This document shows, piece after piece, positions 23,601-30,538 of a stretch of 47,500 bases of DNA (positions within the stretch are counted from its first letter, which is position 1; each line of letters opens with the position of its first letter). Below the pieces are notes generated by a model. It worked only from the letters and a program-made list of their open reading frames with translations. It did not search any database and was not told the origin of the DNA. The position numbers and the translations under genes were made by a program. The stretch covers positions 512,501 through 560,000 of the forward strand of contig CAJNDS010002215.1 in assembly GCA_905221605.1 (NCBI GenBank), in the 5' to 3' direction. The DNA comes from Symbiodinium natans (Eukaryota > Sar > Dinophyceae > Suessiales > Symbiodiniaceae).

Positions 23601-26056
23601 CCTGTAGTACCTTTCCAGCACATCTAACCCAATTCTTTCAGTTCGCTCGTGCCATCCAACAGGCTGGAACAACATATGTCGGAATCACACCATGCTGGTC
23701 ATGCAGTCTAAAGGCCCTTTGACTCACCTTCGGCCCGACCGCTGCCATTCCGTGCAATCGCGTATAAGGTCTGTGGCCTGCACCTTGCTTCGCGATGAGA
23801 AGACGGCCATAGGCCTGGAAACTGAACCCAAACATTTGTCAGCCTTGTATGAGGATTTCCACGACCCGCAAGCCCTGCAAAACCATCATCCTGAGTAGGC
23901 AGCGGCTTAGCCAAAGACGAGCAGGCGCAGGGGGTCTTGCGCACCTGACGGGAGGTCACAGGAGACACGTTTGTTCGGGCCAGACTTTGGCTTGCCCGGC
24001 CTTGTGCTTTGTGGGGCGCATCTGGCAATCTTCAAGACATAACGGCCCGAATGTTTGTCTGGCGAAAGCCTCCAGCTTGTTAGGTGGTGTTTCGCAAGAC
24101 CATCATCAAGTGCATCTTAGCCACGGCAGCCTGGATCAAGCCCCCAGAGCTCTCGGTTGAAGTGCAGTGTGGTGCAGTAGTGAAGCAAGCTCAGGACATG
24201 GCGCACCATCAGGGCCTTTGCCAGCGCCTCATAGGCCGAGCCGGGGTGACAAACCAAACGCGTCAAAGCAAATCGGAGTTCCGGATATGGCTTAGATTAG
24301 ATGGGGTATGATGGGGTTTTAAGCTTCGGGTTCATAAACTGCTCACGCTGCAGCAGGGCCATCCTGGTGTTTGCGGACAGCTAATTGAGGATACTTCGCC
24401 ACAGGCATCTGTCGCGGACTGTTTGGGTGGGCACTCCAGGATACTTGGCGGGACTCTCTGTGGGCTTCTCTGGGGGAGGCCAGGAGACTGGTGCCCCCCC
24501 CTCTCCCCCGCCCCCTCGACTGTGGCAACAAAAAACTTTTTTGTTGGGTAATTGTTATTGTTATGATAATTAGTAGCATTTTTATTCTCACTATCATTGT
24601 TATTAATTGCTAAGTGACATTTTGAGAGCATCTTGTCGAGGCTGCCACAGCGCCGACGACTTCAAGGCAACAGCTGAGGAAGACCCTCAGTTTCTGATGC
24701 CCCCCGGCTCAGACTGCATTTGTGAGGTCGTTGCAAATGAGGGCCCATGGAGGATTTAGGGCTAGGGTTTACGAGGTTGTTCTAGATTAGGTTCATTTTT
24801 GTCGTGGGGCTGGGGCTGTTTTAATTCAAGATGAAGAGAAGAACATTTTGCAGAGTCGGGGACGCTCCAGGAAGCGCAACGGCCCCCCAGAAATTGCGGG
24901 TAGGGGTCAGGGGCCGGTTTGGGGGGATGGGGAGAAGGGAAGGCGATGTTTTTAATGGTCAGTCTCAAATGCCCTGGTCCTGTCCTGATGCACGCACACT
25001 GTCGGCTGGTACATAAAGCGGAAGTTTACCTGTGCTACTCGTACCCAGACACCCACGTCCCGAGGCCTCAATAAGGAATCTTATTGCTGGAGGTACTCAT
25101 ACCACGATCCGAGATGTTAGGGCGGGCTGATTTGGAATTACATGCCACCTGTCTCGTCAGGAATGTCTGCGTTCATGCATCTGTGCCTCAGCTGCGATTG
25201 TTTTTGGCTTGACACCGTCTCGTACCTCCGAAAGCTCCGTCATGCTTCGTGAAGATGTGATGGCCATTCTCGGCCCCTGAGGATCTGTCCGCCCAGGCGC
25301 TGGACTGGGAGGTTCGACAAGCTGCGAACATTCCCAGCATGTTCTTCAGCCTGACAACCTGCATCCTCCATCCACCGAGTCTAACCCGCAAGGTGGCCAA
25401 GTCTGGCCACTCATACCCCGCAAGGTGGCCAAGAAGTGGGAAGAAAGAATATGCCAAGAGCTGCCCAGATGAAGCTTATGCATTCGTTTTTTCTGGCTAA
25501 TCAGAACGGCTTCCATCGCTCTGGTTGACAGGAAACTCGTGCGAGTATGTTGATGAGGGGCCCTTGTGGTGGCGTTTTCGCAGAGTGAGGGCAAGTATAG
25601 CGGCGTAGCACACCAGTGAGATGTTGATGCCATTGAGCAAGCGAAGCTTTCTTTGCAGTACAGCTGCGCTATAGTTGGCAGAGCTTTCGCTTCTAAGGTT
25701 TGTGGCACAAGCAGCGAAGGACCGACTTTGCAGCGAACGTGTCGCTACGGAAATACAGTACCACGGCTCATAGGGCAGACTCCTTCGTTCGAATTCTGAA
25801 GAGTTGATTCCTGAAATGAGATCACTGCGCCCAGCAGGGAATCATAGTTCAGCATCCCGCCGCGTTCACAGAATTCATGGGCGTCTTTGGCATAAACTAT
25901 AAGGAATCGGTTGTACTGTAATCGAGACCCCAAAACTCAAACAAAATTTGGGTCAACCCAACCCCCCCCAACCCCCCCCCCAACCCCCCCCCACCCCCCC
26001 CCCCACCCCCCCCCCCCCCCCCCCCCCAACCCCCCCCCCAACCAACCCCCCCCCCC

Positions 26057-26087
<31 letters not shown>

Positions 26088-27687
26088 ACCCCCGTAAGAT
26101 GGACACTTAAAGGCTATGCTGCACGTGCGTGCCTTGTAAACAAATACTTTACAAAGGAAACGCCCGCAGAATAGACGCAACGCACCCGCAGAATAGACGC
26201 AAGCACCCTGTCAGCGCACTGTGTCCTGGCGCGGAGGGCGCGGAGGGGCGCGGAGGGCGCGGAGGGCGCGGAAGGCGCGGAGGGCGCGGAGGGCGCGGAG
26301 GGCGGGGAGCGCGCGGAGGGCGCGGAGGGGTGCGGAGGGCGGGAAGGGCGCGGAAGGGGCGGAGGTCGCGGAGGCGCGGTGCGGAGAGCGCGGAGCGCGC
26401 GGAGGGCGCGGAGGGCGCGGAGGCGCGCGCGAGCCGAGCGCGGAGGGCGCGGAGGCGGAGGGCGCGGAGGGTGCGGAGGGCGCGTAGCGCGCGAGGGCGA
26501 GGGCGCGGAGGGCGCGAGGGCGGGGGCGCGGAGGGCGCGGAGGGTGCGGAGGGCGCGGAGGGCCGCGGAGGGCGCGGAGGGCGCGGAGGGAGGGCGCGGA
26601 GGGCGCGGAGGGCGCGGGAGCGCGCGGAGGGCGCGGAGGGCACGGAGGGCGCGGAGCGTGCAGAGGGCGGAAAGGCGCGGAGGGCGCGCGGCATCGTGTC
26701 CCCATATCCCCTGCCCATCAACCGAATGTCACTCTCCCCTTCCGCGCCGAACCCGTCCGTCAACCTCCATGCATGGTCCACGCCTCCCCACATCTCCAGC
26801 AAAATGTTCCGAACCCCCTTTCCGTCCGACCCTCCAAGGAGCGATCCGATAGAACGCCTTCCGCATTGAAGCGCCAAACGAGAACCCAATTTCAGAATTG
26901 GTTTTCGGGGAAAAATCCAAGAAAACAAAGAGCACGCGCAGAATAGACGTTAAGCGTCCAAGGCACCCCCAACCCCCCCCCCCCAACCCCCCCCCCCCAC
27001 CCCCCCCCCCCCCCCCCCAACCCCCCCCCCCCCCCCCAACCCCCCCCCTCCAACCCCCCCCCCCCCAACCCCCCCAAACCCCCGCCCCCCTCAAGCCCCC
27101 TCAACCCCCTCAACCTCCTCAACCCCCTCCCTCAACCCCCTCAACCCCCTCAACCCCCTCAACCCCCCTCAACCCTCCAAACCCCCAACCCCCCCCCCCC
27201 CTTTTCCCTTGTCCAGCCACCTCAACCCACACCTTTGTCCCTCTTTATTCACACCCTGTTCTTAGTCGTGTCCCTGACGTGCTTTTCTTGCGGCACTGGC
27301 ATGTGATCATCCATCTAGTTCACTCCCATCATTTCCGTGCCTGTCAGCTACACTACTCAAAATGAATCTTTGCCGAAACCAGACCTGGGCCAAATATATT
27401 ACTGGCCCCGGCCAGCTTCTAGATCGGGTTTGTGAGATCTTCAACGTCCGGTGCATCGAGTACACACCGACAATGCATGAAGGGCCGCCAGAAGAGAAGC
27501 CTCTTTTCCGCAGGAAGTGGAGATGGGTTTCACACCGGAGCCCTTCATGCAGTTCAAAATGGAGGACAGGGCTGCAAAACGGTTGCGAGTCGATGACAAC
27601 CCACGAAACGGGTGAGGACATGAAGCAGCGGGGCAAGTTGCAGCGAGATTTCGTGGACTTCGTCTTGCGACCACTGTGGGCCGCTTG
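17571..27687 (+). CDS. GAF-domain 3',5'-cyclic nucleotide phosphodiesterase, multi-exon gene
   Basis: The gene encodes a class I phosphodiesterase that would hydrolyse cAMP and/or cGMP to the 5'-monophosphate. One GAF domain (ligand-binding or dimerising in PDE2/5/6/10/11) precedes the catalytic HD-type domain. About 20 short exons, listed separately, carry family motifs in the correct order on one strand. Metal-ligand and catalytic motifs seen are HNAYH, HDIDH and the E of SVLENHH; the substrate-clamp Q and F are in LQRDF. The exon with the fourth metal ligand (AD of the usual ADxSNP) was not securely found. The region between the NxF helix and HNAYH, and the C-terminal tail, are also incomplete. 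Nucleotide selectivity cannot be read from this. Introns hold a large C-tract/minisatellite block at 25.96-27.20 kb. No frameshift or in-frame stop is evident inside the matched exons, so I take it as intact rather than a pseudogene. Confidence 0.88.
17619..17684 (+). CDS. GAF exon: beta-1/beta-2 (NADRCSIFFVDD)
   Basis: Reads GVLNADRCSIFFVDDM then RKEVW. This is the classic 'l.AdRcslFlvD....elw' opening strand of PDE-type GAF domains. An AG acceptor precedes 17619. The donor is probably GC at 17685, but the strand leading to the next exon is missing. Confidence 0.8.
17798..17858 (+). CDS. GAF exon: GIVGMVATEG loop
   Basis: Reads PWDKGIVGMVATEGKMVNLA, the GAF signature 'kGiaGhVa.tGe.vni'. The exon is bounded by CAG at 17795-17797 and a GC donor at 17859. 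Its last base completes the Asp codon that opens the next exon. Confidence 0.88.
18023..18078 (+). CDS. GAF exon: DAHDHPAFDGEIEKKTGY
   Basis: With the base from the previous exon this reads DAHDHPAFDGEIEKKTGY, the GAF 'DaY.dprFn.eiDk.tGy' segment. The preceding intron (17859-18022) starts GC and ends CCAG. A GC donor follows at 18079. Confidence 0.88.
18160..18198 (+). CDS. GAF exon: ILSLPVKS strand
   Basis: Reads VKGILSLPVKSRR, the 'sil.vPv...' strand of GAF domains. It joins in phase 0 both to the TGYT exon upstream and to the AIGVIQAL exon downstream. The donor is GC at 18199. Confidence 0.82.
18438..18462 (+). CDS. GAF exon: AIGVIQAL strand (25 bp)
   Basis: Reads AIGVIQAL, the 'vigViqalNK' strand of PDE GAF domains. 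It starts after AAG and ends at a GC donor (18463). The NK of the NKFDE motif would fall in the next, unidentified exon. Confidence 0.78.
18824..18860 (+). CDS. GAF exon: FSEQDAVELQKL closing helix
   Basis: Reads FSEQDAVELQKL, the F..(e)D...l helix closing a GAF domain (part of the NKxnFx3DE motif, with E replaced by A). A GC donor lies at 18861. The frame stays open to 19121, so the exon could be longer and include LANPDLVSENL. Confidence 0.65.
19197..19286 (+). CDS. Candidate linker-helix exon
   Basis: The frame reads DSEVQAVLDQHRERTSLEGY and continues to a stop at 19286. It is charged and helical, as expected of the linker between GAF and PDE domains. Position fits; there is no diagnostic motif and the boundaries are unknown. 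Confidence 0.22.
   Translation, partial: DSEVQAVLDQHRERTSLEGYLERYLLQDF
19848..19892 (+). CDS. PDE exon: start of catalytic domain (LNFDVLDQ)
   Basis: Reads VEDLASLNFDVLDQ. Class I PDE domains usually begin with a short '..w.Fd.f.l' segment, which this resembles. A GC donor lies at 19893. The 5' boundary is approximate. Confidence 0.5.
20630..20662 (+). CDS. Possible PDE exon: FASSDFEKFNL
   Basis: Reads FASSDFEKFNL, which fits the 'f.i....l..Fl..v' helix upstream of the HN motif. It is bounded by AAG and a GC donor at 20663. The match is short and could be chance. Confidence 0.35.
20987..21032 (+). CDS. PDE exon: HNxxH motif (FHNAYHGFAVYQ)
   Basis: Reads KNSFHNAYHGFAVYQ, the PDE 'yHN..Ha.dV.q' motif. 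The first His is the catalytic general acid and the second a metal ligand in the family. It ends at a GC donor (21033), leaving two bases that form Gln with the first base of the next exon. Confidence 0.9.
21313..21341 (+). CDS. PDE exon: VNEFLLRLG (29 bp)
   Basis: Reads VNEFLLRLG, the helix between the HN and HD motifs. The preceding intron (21033-21312) is GC...CAG and keeps phase. The donor is GT at 21342. Confidence 0.8.
21846..21914 (+). CDS. PDE exon: HDIDHPG metal-binding motif
   Basis: Reads KNLVFEGFGLLVAALCHDID then HPG. LLvAAlcHDiDHpG is the diagnostic class I PDE metal-binding motif; H and D of HD are metal ligands. The acceptor is ACAG, and the donor GC at 21915 splits the Gly codon. 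Confidence 0.95.
22543..22567 (+). CDS. PDE exon: GFTNSYLI (25 bp)
   Basis: With the split Gly codon it reads GFTNSYLI, equal to the family's 'G.nN.fli'. The upstream intron (628 bp) is GC...CCAG and the downstream intron starts GT at 22568. Both joins keep phase. Confidence 0.9.
22810..22869 (+). CDS. PDE exon: YNDNSVLENHH
   Basis: Reads RLQDDLALRYNDNSVLENHH, essentially the canonical 'LA..YND.SvLEnHH' motif carrying the conserved catalytic-pocket Glu. It begins after CTCAG. The 3' end is one of two adjacent GC donors (22868 or 22870). Confidence 0.95.
24084..24125 (+). CDS. PDE exon: RKTIIKCILAT
   Basis: Reads VVFRKTIIKCILAT, the 'r..ii..iLaTDm' helix. A GC donor lies at 24126; the 69-bp intron ends CTCAG and the next exon resumes in phase with DMAHH. 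A preceding exon after the ENHH helix was not identified. Confidence 0.9.
24195..24234 (+). CDS. PDE exon: DMAHH
   Basis: Reads DMAHHQGLCQRLI, continuing ILAT into the canonical ILATDMa.H. The 5' end is set by phase and CTCAG. The 3' end is uncertain because several GC donors are available between 24214 and 24235. Confidence 0.82.
24639..24663 (+). CDS. Possible PDE exon: HSAD metal ligand (weak)
   Basis: The frame reads GCHSAD just after a CGAG acceptor. Class I PDEs have [HK]xAD[IL]SNP here, with the Asp as fourth metal-ligand residue. The order and position fit, but the following ISNP-like segment and a clean splice were not found. Confidence 0.25.
25385..25433 (+). repeat. 17-bp direct repeat at a PDE splice acceptor
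   Basis: CCCGCAAGGTGGCCAAG occurs at 25385-25401 and identically at 25417-25433, offset by 32 bases. The second copy contains the AAG|GTGGCC acceptor of the next PDE exon. The 32-base offset is not a multiple of three, so it is not an in-frame coding repeat. Confidence 0.85.
25425..25462 (+). CDS. PDE exon: VAKKWEERICQEL helix
   Basis: Reads VAKKWEERICQEL, the 'W...v..Ef..QgD' helix that follows ADxSNP in PDEs. A GC donor lies at 25463; the following QxD segment was not located. Confidence 0.72.
25956..26093 (+). repeat. C-homopolymer tract 1 (intronic)
   Basis: About 138 bases of C runs of 6-19 broken by AA, A or CAACC. It lies between PDE exons at 25.46 and 27.51 kb. It strongly predicts i-motif/G-quadruplex structure and is a likely assembly and sequencing trouble spot. 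Confidence 0.9.
26100..26128 (+). repeat. 29-bp inverted repeat, left arm
   Basis: This segment directly follows C tract 1. Its reverse complement matches 26932-26960, directly before C tract 2, at 24 of 29 positions by eye. The two arms enclose the GCGGAGGGC array. Confidence 0.75.
26163..26205 (+). repeat. 22-bp tandem pair containing GCAGAATAGACG
   Basis: CCCGCAGAATAGACGCA occurs at 26163-26179 and 26185-26201. The core CGCAGAATAGACG is found again at 26937-26949 in the right arm of the inverted repeat. Confidence 0.8.
26230..26691 (+). repeat. GCGGAGGGC 9-bp minisatellite
   Basis: About 460 bases are built from the 9-mer GCGGAGGGC with frequent small variants and indels. Because the unit is a multiple of three, every frame stays open. 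This produces 246- and 259-codon open frames (Ala-Glu-Gly, Arg-Arg-Ala or Ala-Pro-Ser repeats) that should not be taken as genes. Confidence 0.9.
26932..26960 (-). repeat. 29-bp inverted repeat, right arm
   Basis: Reverse complement of the left arm at 26100-26128, 24 of 29 matching by eye. It ends directly before C tract 2. Confidence 0.75.
26965..27090 (+). repeat. C-homopolymer tract 2 (intronic)
   Basis: C runs separated by AA, similar in style to tract 1 and on the same strand. It lies in the same intron, about 350 bases upstream of the penultimate recognised PDE exon. Confidence 0.9.
27085..27201 (+). repeat. CCCCCTCAA tandem repeat
   Basis: Units of about 9-10 bases (CCCCCTCAA with small changes) run on from C tract 2 and end in a further C run. 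They probably arose from the same C-rich sequence. Confidence 0.8.
27514..27588 (+). CDS. PDE exon: PEPFMQFKMEDR segment
   Basis: Reads EVEMGFTPEPFMQFKMEDR, corresponding to the family's 'G.p.sP.mDR' segment before the clamp helix. It begins after TTCCGCAG. The 3' end is unresolved: a GC donor at 27571 and GT donors at 27582 and 27589 are all possible, implying a very short intron (about 40-58 bp). Confidence 0.72.
27629..27687 (+). CDS. PDE exon: KLQRDFVDFVLRPLW clamp helix
   Basis: Reads RGKLQRDFVDFVLRPLWAAW, matching 'k.Q.gFidfvv.PLw'. The Gln and the Phe three residues later correspond to the purine-clamp glutamine and phenylalanine of class I PDEs. The last codon splits at a GC donor (27688). 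C-terminal exons beyond were not identified. Confidence 0.93.
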
Positions 27688-28314
27688 GCTCATGGCCTGC
27701 CCGACTCCCATCCGTCGCAGGATCTCGCTCGAGCATTCGTGCCTGGTAAATTCGAGCCAAATGCCACGTCGAGGCACAGTTCAACAAGCAGCCAAAAGCA
27801 CCGTAAGTCGGAGTAAGCCCGAGACCCGCACATAAAATCTTACTCTTTGCACTCTTTGCAAGTTCTGTCATTGGACCGTTCAAATACGGGGACCTTAAGG
27901 GCCTCCTTTGCCGGGACGTTTACAGGGCCACAGTAGCTGTTAGCTACATACCCGCGCTCAGGAGCCGTATGCGCAGCCACGTGAATGCATCTTGAGGGGC
28001 AGGGGGAGCTTTTTCTTTTCGACGGTCTGGAGCTTGAGCATAGTACAGGACACAGGACAAGGTGAAGAGGTTTAGGCAGGGTAAGAGGAGGTGTTCCTTC
28101 TATCGAGGCGAGCAAGCGGTTGGCACCATCAGATAGTCTGAAACGCGTGACACGTCGATTTCTCTTTCATCTGGCATCGGATTCTTGTTCATTTGTTCAG
28201 ACGGGCAGCCCAGTTCCTCAGTCAATGACAGCTTTTGTTGGAGAGGAGTATGGGCCCCCGGAGTTCTTAGCATGTAGCAAGACATTGGCACCAGCACCAG
28301 CCATGCGTGGTACT

Positions 28315-28737
28315 TCATGAGAATTCCTTCCATAGAAGAATAAAGTTGAATAAAGAGCCTGCTGTAGGTTTGGTTACCCTTCTTTGCACAGAATAGCACA
28401 GAACGGCATAGTCTTGAAGTGAAGGCTGGAGCCCTGTCTGGATCCGTGCCTGACAAATCTGATCAAGTGCCTGGGCTGAAAATCGCTTCACGTGGGCTTT
28501 GTCTGCGGAAGTAGCTTTCGAGAACATCGCAGCGTTCACTCCTTGCCGAGGAATCGGACCCTCTACGAAGTGCCCGGTGCTTGGACAGGGTTTCTTCCGA
28601 CCATTTGACCACAACAGCCTCAGAGCAAGCCTGGCTGCCGCTGTTTGCATTTCTTGGAGTGTGACCACCACGCGCTCCACCACGCGCTCCCTGTGCTCCC
28701 TGCCCCACCCCCGCCCCTGTCCCCGCCCAAAAAACAT
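28315..28737 (-). CDS. Unassigned protein-like open frame
   Basis: A minus strand frame of 140 codons with mixed, non-repetitive composition (for example AARLALRLLWSNGRKK and FSAQALDQICQARIQTG). No family recognised and no partner exons found. It may be chance; it is recorded because it is one of the more coding-like stretches in this gap. Confidence 0.15.
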   Translation of the reverse strand: MFFGRGQGRGWGREHRERVVERVVVTLQEMQTAAARLALRLLWSNGRKKPCPSTGHFVEGPIPRQGVNAAMFSKATSADKAHVKRFSAQALDQICQARIQTGLQPSLQDYAVLCYSVQRRVTKPTAGSLFNFILLWKEFS

Positions 28738-30521
28738 GGTCCATGCGCCCCCCCCCTATGGTGCAGTTGGGCAGTTGGGCGGTTGAGGTGTTGGTTTGGA
28801 TTTAGGGTTGGTGGTTTACCACCCCCCCCCCCCCGCCTCCCAGAGGGAGGGCTGGATCTGCCACATCCGACCATAGCTAGACATCAAACCAGGAATTGTT
28901 TCGAGCCTGTTGATATGTTAGATTTGGCGGCAAGGCGGAGGATCTATGGCTCTGACCAGATGGACTCAATGGCAGACTCTGCCCCTTCACTCAAAAGCAC
29001 TTCAAGCATTTTCCTACACAACACTGTGCTCAATTGCTCGCGATGCATCTTGAATTTGGGAGTGTGTGCCCTTGGGCACCCCAAGAGCGAAAGCCTCTCA
29101 GGACCTGGACCTCCTTCTGCCGGGCATGGCTCGTGGCGAGCCTCGGGGTGAAGCGCTGCCGCAGCTGACGCCCCGTACGGTTGCGGCCATCGTGGAGGGC
29201 CGCTCCGGGAGCAAGGAGAGCAAATGAGAGATGGAGCCTTATGTTGGGCAAGGAGTGGAGAGCCTTGCAAAGCGTCTTGAATGGCAGAGCCCTGAATCTT
29301 GGCTTTTTCCCGCGCCAAAGGCGGGCGGGTCTGCGCCGCTCTCGCTTCCTGCTGTAGGTGGCAAGGAAGCCCCGCCAAGATGCAGAGGCCTTGTCACAAG
29401 AGCGTGTAAACTTGTTTTTTAAGCATACGTGTATATTGATGTGAGCACTTCCTTTGGCGAAACAAAGCTTATTTCGCTGGGAGAGTTGCCTTTGAATCTT
29501 CATACCATTTGAAGCTTAAACGTGACCTCGAGCAAAGAAACACTCGGGTCCTTGAGGTCCTGACAGCAACACACTCAGAGAGTCCTACAGTCTATCACAG
29601 CCCACACCGGATACGCCTGGCACTTTGCCGGGTACTTGGGCGCCATGGAGGCCATGTTTCATTTTCTTGAAAGAGAAAAATCAGAGAATAGTGTTGTGGT
29701 CTCACCGTGCGTTGTGCTCGCTACCAAGCATGCGCTCTTTCCGCCCTGCCAATCCGCGGGCGAGCATTACTTTCACGCCGGGAGCGATTTGATGAGCGAT
29801 CAGGGCCAAATCCCAGGTCTTATCGTTTCACGAAAGTGCATGAACCTCGTGCACTGCCAGTGCTTCATCAGACGAAACCAAAAAGAGGCAGGCAGCGTAG
29901 GCTCATCCCTTCCAGGAGCGCAGGAAAGTGTTTAGCTGCCTTCAAGAAACAGAGCAGGAGCCATCCCAACAGTAGGAGCCGACAAGAAGCACAGAAACTC
30001 CACTGAAGTGCTCGGAATCCTCTGAAGGCGGCATGGTGAGGCCACGAAGGGCGCCAGTATCCCGGAGAAATATCGTGGCCTTGAAAGGACCGAAGGGCAT
30101 GTCAGGGCTTATCCATTCTGCTTGGGCGGGAGCGTATGAGAGCGGGGACGGAGTGGAATCCTGCAGTGTGGTGCCCTAGACGGCTTGCCAAGCGGTCGCG
30201 ATGGGCCACTACAGCCAGTACTATCACTGCAATGTGACCCACCAAGGCCACACCGCTTTTTTCGACTCCGCTTTGGGAGTCCAAGAGCGCACCTGGCCGG
30301 TTTGTTCTTGTTTGGGAGGCTCAGCTCTGTGTTTTCAGTCGGCCGCCGCCCACTTGCGAATTCTTCTGAGAGTCTTTGTCAGGGGTCGAAGCATCCCCGC
30401 CTCGGCCAAAGGAGAGCGACTTGGGGGAAGGTAGCGTTGCGAAGGGACACAGCTTTTCAGCCGAACATACTGGCTTCGTTTGAAGAACCAGTGCCCTTTA
30501 TGCATCCAGTTGTGCTACTGG

Positions 30522-30538
30522 GTGTGTGTGTGTGTGTG
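30522..30538 (+). repeat. (GT)n dinucleotide microsatellite
   Basis: An uninterrupted run of about 8 GT units. Confidence 0.85.

Noticed and set aside
26149-26928. 246- and 259-codon open frames on both strands
   Set aside because: They are produced by the 9-base GCGGAGGGC repeat, whose unit length keeps all frames open; the composition is pure repeat.
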